Shown here piece after piece: positions 58,751 to 64,000 of a DNA stretch of 64,000 nucleotides (within the stretch, counting starts at the first letter, position 1; each line of letters starts with the position of its first letter). This stretch comes from Natribacillus halophilus (lineage in GTDB: Bacteria > Bacillota > Bacilli > Bacillales > Marinococcaceae): assembly GCF_900100185.1 (NCBI RefSeq), contig NZ_FNEN01000002.1, forward strand, positions 146,319 through 210,318. Reading direction: 5' to 3'. The notes beneath the pieces are model-generated. The model did no database searches. It saw only the letters and a program-made list of their open reading frames with translations, and was not told the origin of the DNA. A program made the position numbers and the translations under genes.

Positions 58751-60226
58751 TTAACGGCCGACAATGCCCATCTGATTGATAACCCGATCCAGCATTTCGT
58801 CAATGACTGTTATTTGCCGGGAAGCGGCATTATACGCATGTTGAAACTGAATCATATTCGTCATTTCCTCATCGAGAGACACACTGCTCACCGATTGCCG
58901 GTTCATTTCAATCGTATCGCGGCGAATCTCCGACGTTTCATCCATTCGCCGAGCCTCATTTACATTGACGGCCATTTCGCCGATGATACTCTGGTACTCT
59001 GCTTCCATACCTGAGGTATCTTTCACATTAGCAAGATCGAGAGCGTTGGAACCATCGCCGGCGTTTTCGCTCTGAGCGGCTGCGATCAAATCCGTATCAT
59101 TCATAATTGCGGGATTCACGCTCATCTCACCTTCATCATCCGCCAAAAAGAAATTCAATCCTGATTCGCCATACAAGTCCATACCCTCGTTGTGAATCTC
59201 ATTAAATTCCGTCATAAAACCATCCATCATGGCTTGCAAACGGTTGAGGACATGCGGGTAGCTGCCATTGCCTTCCCCGTCGCCATATGTATCTACAAGC
59301 GCACCCAGCTTTCCGCTATGTTCTCCCAGGATGTCAATGCCTTCTCCAAAAGTAAGCTCTGTCACCCGGCCTTCATCATCGTCCCTTTCTACAGAAAGCT
59401 CAAGGTGCCCTTGCCCTTCGTCTCCACCCTGCACAATGGCTATGCCGTCCTCCCCGCCGAGACGATTACCCTCTTCATCAAGCGCGTAGATGGTTACTCG
59501 CCCTTCTGCTATGGCATGGGCATTCGCGCCCGGGTCTTCCTGAACAACTTCGATTTTGACAGACTCGGACAATTCGTCAACGATTCGATCACGCTGGTCA
59601 TACAGATCATTCGGCACTTGCCCTCGAGCCTCTATACCGGCGATATCTTGATTTAAAGCATCAACTTGCCGAAGCAGGCCATTAACGACATCCACCGTCG
59701 TGTCAATCTCCTCGCCCCATCCACTTTGTGCCGTTTCCAACGAATGAATCATGTGATTGTATGTATCGGCAAGCGCTGCTGCACGCTGCACGGTGACCTC
59801 CCGCGCGCTGGGGTCATCAGCATTGGCGGACAGATCCTGCAACGAACCCCAGAGCTCATCCATCACCTCTGCCAATTGTCCCGATTCCGACTGTTCATTC
59901 ATTATGTCTTCCATGCGTTCCAACGTTTCAAGCTTTTTATCCCAGTAACCGGCATTCATATTCTCTTCTCGATATTGGGCGTCGAGAAAATGTTCACGGA
60001 TACGCTGAATCGATTCGGCTTCCACGCCTGTTCCTACTTGCCCGGGGATGGAGGGGGCATTTTTACCCGGTGCCGGATATGCCTGTGAAGCGTTAAAATT
60101 CACACGTTGACGCGTATAACCTTCTGTGTTGGCATTGGCAATATTATGACCTGTCGTTCTTAATGCTGATTGCTGGGCCATCAACCCTTTATAGGCTGTT
60201 TGTAAACCGTGAAATGTAGAGGTCAT
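58751..60226 (-). CDS. flgK: Flagellar hook-associated protein FlgK
   Basis: A 491-residue HAP1 that joins hook and filament. The rod/hook N-terminal motif is GHNIANANTEGYTRQRVNF (about 26-44), and the C-terminal helix contains LDEEMTNMIQFQHAYNAASRQI. The central region is very acidic. ATG at 60226 has AAAGGGG nine bases upstream; a TTG two codons earlier overlaps it. Confidence 0.96.
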   Translation of the reverse strand: MTSTFHGLQTAYKGLMAQQSALRTTGHNIANANTEGYTRQRVNFNASQAYPAPGKNAPSIPGQVGTGVEAESIQRIREHFLDAQYREENMNAGYWDKKLETLERMEDIMNEQSESGQLAEVMDELWGSLQDLSANADDPSAREVTVQRAAALADTYNHMIHSLETAQSGWGEEIDTTVDVVNGLLRQVDALNQDIAGIEARGQVPNDLYDQRDRIVDELSESVKIEVVQEDPGANAHAIAEGRVTIYALDEEGNRLGGEDGIAIVQGGDEGQGHLELSVERDDDEGRVTELTFGEGIDILGEHSGKLGALVDTYGDGEGNGSYPHVLNRLQAMMDGFMTEFNEIHNEGMDLYGESGLNFFLADDEGEMSVNPAIMNDTDLIAAAQSENAGDGSNALDLANVKDTSGMEAEYQSIIGEMAVNVNEARRMDETSEIRRDTIEMNRQSVSSVSLDEEMTNMIQFQHAYNAASRQITVIDEMLDRVINQMGIVGR

Positions 60227-60249
60227 TTTCAAAGGCCCCTTTCGGATTT

Positions 60250-60753
60250 TTAAGCTCTCGAATCGATGGCGGAATACCTTTCATATCCATTCGATACCTT
60301 GGCATCGGCCGCCGATGTATACGTGATGAAACCTTCTTCACGTTGAAGTGCGTCCAAAGTTGCCCGCACGATTACGAGACCGTCTTCCAGCAATTGTTGA
60401 TTGAGTTCATTTTTGGCCCGTAAATCATTGAGACGTGTTTGTAGATTTTCCCTCGCGCCCTCAATATCCCGCCGTTCTTGTTCCGGGAGGTAAGGCAACC
60501 ATTCCGCAATCGGTGCGTTCCGTTCCAGGTGGGGGCAATACCGTTCGATTAAGGCTGAAACGATACTCATACGTTCCGCCTCCAGTTGCCGAAGCACTCG
60601 CCTCTCCTCTTGTTCGAAACGGACGATCTCTTCAAGCGCCTGCCGGTCGGCCTTCCCGATGGCTGTCATCTTCTGTCCGGCAAGCGTCAACAAGTACTCG
60701 TGATGTTGACGAAGCCGCTCGATCACTTCTTTCAGTCCTGCAATCTCACTCAT
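60250..60753 (-). CDS. flgN: Flagellar export chaperone FlgN
   Basis: A 167-residue, almost entirely helical chaperone for FlgK and FlgL. The long N-terminal coiled coil (about 3-65: LKEVIERLRQHHEYLL, EEIVRFEQEERRVL) fits YvyG/FlgN. The start is one of two adjacent ATG codons behind GGGGG. It lies between flgM and flgK as in B. subtilis. Confidence 0.9.
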   Translation of the reverse strand: MSEIAGLKEVIERLRQHHEYLLTLAGQKMTAIGKADRQALEEIVRFEQEERRVLRQLEAERMSIVSALIERYCPHLERNAPIAEWLPYLPEQERRDIEGARENLQTRLNDLRAKNELNQQLLEDGLVIVRATLDALQREEGFITYTSAADAKVSNGYERYSAIDSRA

Positions 60754-60767
60754 CATTCATCCCCCGT

Positions 60768-61025
60768 TTATTCGCTCCAGTATTGATAAAACCGATGGGC
60801 GACCTCGCGTTCATCGACTCTATACTGGCCGGCATCAATGTCCTTCTGAAGGGCGTCAAGCTTCGCCTTGCGAGCGTCATCTATATGGCCAGTCTGCATC
60901 TCCTTTGCCGTTTGCGAAATCTCGACTTGATCCTGTTTGGCTTCCCTCGGCTTCTGTGCCTGTTTCAACTGCTCCGCAGATTGCTTGTATGGCTGGAATA
61001 TCTGGTTGGACGGGTGGATCTTCAT
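60768..61025 (-). CDS. flgM: Anti-sigma-D factor FlgM
   Basis: An 85-residue, largely disordered inhibitor of sigma-D. The conserved C-terminal half reads VEISQTAKEMQTG followed by ARKAKLDALQKDIDAGQYRVD (split around 38-73). It overlaps yvyF by 4 bp (ATGA), and ATG 61025 has GAGGAGG eight bases upstream. Control by a sigma-D promoter upstream of yvyF would give negative feedback. Confidence 0.94.
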   Translation of the reverse strand: MKIHPSNQIFQPYKQSAEQLKQAQKPREAKQDQVEISQTAKEMQTGHIDDARKAKLDALQKDIDAGQYRVDEREVAHRFYQYWSE

Positions 61026-61441
61026 CACAATGACCTCCTCTCATTCTTTTGTTCGCGCATAAAGCGGTCGTTATAATATGCGGTATTCGAATATGTCTCT
61101 TTTGTATTGTATACGTCGGCAATCTCTTCCTGCAATCGTTTTTCACAAATACTACATAGCCGGCCATTACGAGTCGATTGCCCGCAAAAATCACAAGGCG
61201 TGTGAAAATTGGGGAGATCGGTGGGTTGCAACCGTCCCTGCCGGATAAATTCGAGAATGTCCGCCTCTGAAACGCCGGTATCGATCACCGTTTCCATAAT
61301 CGTCGCGGCTCTATTAGCTTTTAAAAATTGGTATACCGTCTGGAATCGTCTTTCCCTGGCTTGATGACAATGCGTACATATGGAAAGTACCGTCTTCATA
61401 TATAACGCTCCACACTCTGAGCAGTTTGCTGGTTCTGCCAT
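61025..61441 (-). CDS. yvyF: Flagellar operon zinc-ribbon protein YvyF
   Basis: A 138-residue protein. Cysteine pairs CSEC...CTHC (8-23) and CDFC...CSIC (about 83-98) suggest two metal sites flanking a winged-helix-like centre (about 35-70: FLKANRAATIMETVIDTGVS in pieces). It is the first gene of the flgM-flgN-flgK-flgL group. The function is unknown in B. subtilis. The start follows TGGAGG. Confidence 0.93.
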   Translation of the reverse strand: MAEPANCSECGALYMKTVLSICTHCHQARERRFQTVYQFLKANRAATIMETVIDTGVSEADILEFIRQGRLQPTDLPNFHTPCDFCGQSTRNGRLCSICEKRLQEEIADVYNTKETYSNTAYYNDRFMREQKNERRSL

Positions 61442-61478
61442 CCATAAGCCTCCACGAACAAATTGTATTCATTACATT

Positions 61479-61505
61479 ATATCGGACAGTTTGCGGAAAT
61501 GTTTA
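61479..61505 (-). promoter_or_regulatory. Sigma-D promoter of the yvyF-flgM-flgN-flgK-flgL operon
   Basis: On the minus strand TAAA (61502-61505), 15 bp, TCCGATAT (61479-61486), one base away from GCCGATAT. It begins 38 bp upstream of yvyF, just behind the comFC stop. Confidence 0.85.
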
Positions 61506-61516
61506 ATCCGCTTTGC

Positions 61517-62215
61517 TCAACTTCGGGCTACCGTAAGTGCAGATACCTGCCCCGCGCCATGATGCAACAAGGGGATGGCCGCTTTCCGCAAGGTGGTGCC
61601 TGTCGTGTAGATATCGTCAATAAGCAATATGTGTTGACCGGTTAGACTTTTTACGTCTTCACGGACGGCAAAAGGACGAACATGTCCGCGCAAGCGACCA
61701 TGGCGGGAACGCTTGCTTTGTTTCGCTTCATCGACCCTTCTCATGAGTAAAGGTTTGTAAGCCACCGGAAGGTATTCGGCAAGGGCTGCTGCCTGATTAA
61801 AACCACGTTCCTGCAAGCGCTCTTCACTAAGCGGAATCGGCACCGGAATGCTTTTTTTAAAATACTTTCGATAGGTTTGCTTTAAGGAGTCCGCGAACAT
61901 TTTCGCGAGTTCAACATCCCCGCGATATTTATAGGCGCTGAGTACTTCCTGAAGATGTTCATCATACAAAAACAGGGAAACATTGCGCGTGAGCAAGCCG
62001 GACCAGTTTTTCGTTTTGGCCCAACGCTCACAATCGCCGCAACTTTCGGTGACCGGGAGCGGGCGACTACAGTGTACACACCAGGGAGCGGTCAACGGTC
62101 GTAATTTTTCCTGACACTCATCGCATAACATTGGCTTTTTCCATGAGAACAACGCTTCCCAACCGGCATTCGTGTTCAAGGGAGACAAACATTGCAGGCA
62201 ACGGTCATGCCTCAT
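61517..62215 (-). CDS. comFC: Competence protein ComFC, phosphoribosyltransferase-like
   Basis: A 232-residue cytoplasmic protein needed for internalising transforming DNA. Four zinc-type cysteine pairs lie in the first 65 residues (CLQC, CDEC, CVHC, CGDC), and a PRPP-binding loop LIDDIYTTGTTLR lies near the C-terminus (about 203-215). It overlaps comFA by 11 bp. The comFB gene that separates comFA and comFC in B. subtilis is absent. Confidence 0.93.
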   Translation of the reverse strand: MRHDRCLQCLSPLNTNAGWEALFSWKKPMLCDECQEKLRPLTAPWCVHCSRPLPVTESCGDCERWAKTKNWSGLLTRNVSLFLYDEHLQEVLSAYKYRGDVELAKMFADSLKQTYRKYFKKSIPVPIPLSEERLQERGFNQAAALAEYLPVAYKPLLMRRVDEAKQSKRSRHGRLRGHVRPFAVREDVKSLTGQHILLIDDIYTTGTTLRKAAIPLLHHGAGQVSALTVARS

Positions 62216-63746
62216 CTTGATGCTCCCCTCGATTCATCGCTAAAATTTGCTTTCGACAACGGTTCATGGCTTTCGTTTTGCCATAGTGGAAAAAAGTGAC
62301 GGTTCCATGGGGATCATCAGCGCTACGCCCAGCCCTGCCGGCTATTTGTACAAGCGCGGATTCAACGAACACGTCATCTTCCGCGCCAAGGACAACAACG
62401 TCGATCCCATAAATGGTGACCCCTCGCTCCAAAATGGTCGTTGTGATGAGCAGCGGCATCTCTCCATCCCGAAAACGTTTAACGATTTCTTTTCGCTCGG
62501 GGTCACTCGCGTGTACACTCACGATCGATGTTTCTTTTTTCTGTAAAATTTGGTGCAACTGCTTGGCCACCTGAACACTCGGGGCAAAAATGAGCGCCTG
62601 CCTTCCACTCGTGAGCTGTTCATCCACCCATGCGGAAAAAACAGGGCTCAAATGCTCACGCGCGAGCGCTTTTCGCCAGTTTCCAGCCCATTGAAATTCC
62701 GGAACGGGCAGGGGGTAACCGTGGAATCGACGACTCACTTTCACTACTGCCTTTTCTTTTTCACATTTTTTCCGCAAGCCTTCATCCGGTGTTGCCGTTA
62801 AATAAATGAGCACCGCCTGCTTTCGCGTCGCATTTTTGACGGCATACGCCAAGCTTTCGTCATAGCGATAAGGAAAAGCGTCCACTTCATCGATAATGGC
62901 TACATCAAAAGCATCCTGAAAACGCCGGGTTTGGTGCGTGGTGGCTACAACGAGTTGACCGTAAGCAAGGCGTTCCGGGCTGCCGCCGTATAAACTTGCC
63001 AGTGTCGTCGTCGGAAACGCTCGCCTTAAACGTGGCTCAAGCTCAAGGACGACGTCGGTTCTCGGCGTCGCTATGAGTACACGTTTGCCTTCCTCCAGCC
63101 CACGGGCAATGCCGGGAAATAACATTTCGGTTTTCCCGGCCCCACAAACCGCCCAAACTAAAAGTTTAGCGGCCTTATGTTGCATGATGGTCTCCGTAAT
63201 TCGGTCGGCTGCACGTCGTTGTAAAGGTGAAAGTTCTCCTTGCCAGGCTAATACGTCATGTCGCCTCTCTTGAGCGGAAAAGACCGGGCCTCCCCATCTG
63301 AAAAGCGGCGTGCATGTTGTCACGCGCCCCATCATGACACAGCGACGACAATACAAACAGGGGCCATTACACCACGCGCAATCATAACGGGCAAACCAAT
63401 CCTTTTTAGTATTCCCGCACCGTTGGCACTGGTGACGACTGCTTTTGCCGCGCTTAATCCCTGCTTGTAAATAAACGTAACCGCTGCGTATAAACGATTC
63501 GATTTGCGTATAAGGAAAAGGAAATTCATCGGGCAGCAACGCCCGTCCGGTCAATAATCCCTGCAGTTCGAGGTGAAGGTCGGAAAGAGGTTCGGAGGTT
63601 TCTTGAAGTGATGGCGGGGGTGGGGGATTTGTAAAGGTTGAAATCGGGGCCGGATCTGATTGGACGTTATCATGGTCTTTCACACATGCAAGCGGGAGCA
63701 TAAGGGGAGAGGGAACGTTACGGGGAGTAGCAATCACGACTTTCAT
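62205..63746 (-). CDS. comFA: Competence DNA translocation ATPase ComFA
   Basis: A 513-residue DEAD-box-type helicase or translocase that powers uptake of single-stranded DNA. A four-cysteine zinc finger (about 110-150: CQRC, CAWC, CLYCRRC) precedes the motor. Walker A is AVCGAGKTE (about 205), the DEAD-like box DEVDAF, and helicase motif VI QIAGRAGRS. ATG at 63746 has AAGGAG seven bases upstream. No ComK AT-box pair is evident upstream. Confidence 0.94.
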   Translation of the reverse strand: MKVVIATPRNVPSPLMLPLACVKDHDNVQSDPAPISTFTNPPPPPSLQETSEPLSDLHLELQGLLTGRALLPDEFPFPYTQIESFIRSGYVYLQAGIKRGKSSRHQCQRCGNTKKDWFARYDCAWCNGPCLYCRRCVMMGRVTTCTPLFRWGGPVFSAQERRHDVLAWQGELSPLQRRAADRITETIMQHKAAKLLVWAVCGAGKTEMLFPGIARGLEEGKRVLIATPRTDVVLELEPRLRRAFPTTTLASLYGGSPERLAYGQLVVATTHQTRRFQDAFDVAIIDEVDAFPYRYDESLAYAVKNATRKQAVLIYLTATPDEGLRKKCEKEKAVVKVSRRFHGYPLPVPEFQWAGNWRKALAREHLSPVFSAWVDEQLTSGRQALIFAPSVQVAKQLHQILQKKETSIVSVHASDPERKEIVKRFRDGEMPLLITTTILERGVTIYGIDVVVLGAEDDVFVESALVQIAGRAGRSADDPHGTVTFFHYGKTKAMNRCRKQILAMNRGEHQDEA

Positions 63747-63889
63747 TTGTCAGCTCCTTGATTGTATTTTTAGCGGACACAGCTGGGCCGCCGGTCAGCT
63801 CTGGCTTCGGAGCCGTCTTTTTGGCCGATGCCCGCGCTCACTTCGACCATTCCGCGGGCCTTTTCTCACACCTGCGGTCGATGCCTACG
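63747..63889 (-). other. Gap between the DegV gene and comFA with hairpins
   Basis: On the minus strand GCCCGCG and CGCGGGC pair around a 16-base loop, and GGCT-CCGA-AGCC forms a second small stem. Neither is followed by a strong T-run except for a short A/T stretch, so termination is uncertain. No promoter is called. Confidence 0.4.
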
Positions 63890-64000
63890 CTATTTCCTGT
63901 ACCAGGTAATACCGAGGGATTTTTCACCAAGATGGGTGCCGATCACCGGGCCGAATACCCCCAGATCGATGTCGAGACTCTCATGTTCTTCAGCGAGAGA
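63890..64000 (-). CDS. DegV/FakB family protein, 3' end only
   Basis: The last 36 codons of a gene that runs off the right edge. The translated end, GVFGPVIGTHLGEKSLGITWYRK in two parts (GVFGPVIGTHLGEK and SLGITWYRK), is the typical C-terminus of DegV/FakB fatty-acid-binding proteins, which present fatty acids to FakA kinase. A degV gene next to comFA is also the B. subtilis order. Confidence 0.85.
   Translation of the reverse strand, partial: SLAEEHESLDIDLGVFGPVIGTHLGEKSLGITWYRK

Overview
The window looks like chromosomal core DNA of a low-GC Gram-positive rod of the family Bacillaceae. Gene order follows the Bacillus subtilis blocks rnr-est-secG, eno-pgm-tpi-pgk-gap-cggR, clpP, crh-whiA-yvcK-rapZ, trxB, the his operon, yvoF-ppaX-yvoD-lgt-hprK, yvlDCB, uvrBA, minJ-ctpB, ftsEX, cccB-prfB-secA-hpf, fliTSD-flaG, flgLKNM-yvyF and comFC-comFA. 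Exported proteins are very acidic (CtpB, the M23 hydrolase, cytochrome c, FlgK, FliD), which suggests a salt-adapted, possibly haloalkaliphilic member; the genus cannot be fixed from sequence alone. Almost every gene lies on the minus strand. The exceptions are clpP, comK and one lipoprotein gene.

Layout. 1-360: degenerate tandem repeats. 416-4751: P1-family peptidase, RNase R, carboxylesterase, SecG. 4826-11748: glycolytic operon with its CggR repressor, promoter and two-part operator. 12032-14482: sigma-54 with a cre site, a small amphi-Trp-like protein, and ClpP behind a CtsR operator. 14571-14896: a 52-bp tandem array. 14961-21006: Crh, WhiA, YvcK, RapZ, Nudix, TrxB, TPR protein. 21138-27578: his operon hisZGDBHAFI(E) with a clear promoter. 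27666-32119: membrane protein, acyltransferase, PpaX, YvoD, Lgt, HprK. 32282-38991: YvlDCB and UvrAB. 39161-45145: MinJ-like, CtpB, coiled-coil M23 hydrolase, FtsX, FtsE. 45356-50471: cytochrome c, RF2 with its programmed +1 frameshift, SecA, HPF. 50951-52249: lipoprotein and a second 52-bp array. 52384-61441: flagellar filament-cap, junction and chaperone genes, interrupted by ComK and a LuxR-type regulator. 61517-63746: ComFC and ComFA. 63890-64000: the 3' end of a DegV/FakB gene.

Functionally the window joins carbon-flow control (CggR, Crh, HprK, PpaX, a cre site on rpoN), cell-wall and division functions (FtsEX, M23 hydrolase, CtpB, MinJ, WhiA, YvcK, Lgt, YvlB), protein export (SecA, SecG), stress and DNA repair (ClpP, UvrAB, HPF), and motility plus competence.

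The least explained material is non-coding. Three arrays of unrelated sequence share a repeat period of about 52 bp. A hairpin-rich dispersed element occurs in seven copies, all in gaps between co-oriented genes and mostly touching the T-tract of an intrinsic terminator; one copy lies inside the predicted uvrBA leader. There are also a G17 tract, a pseudoknot-like inverted-repeat pair ahead of ftsE, and a ComK that lacks the C-terminal tail of the B. subtilis protein.
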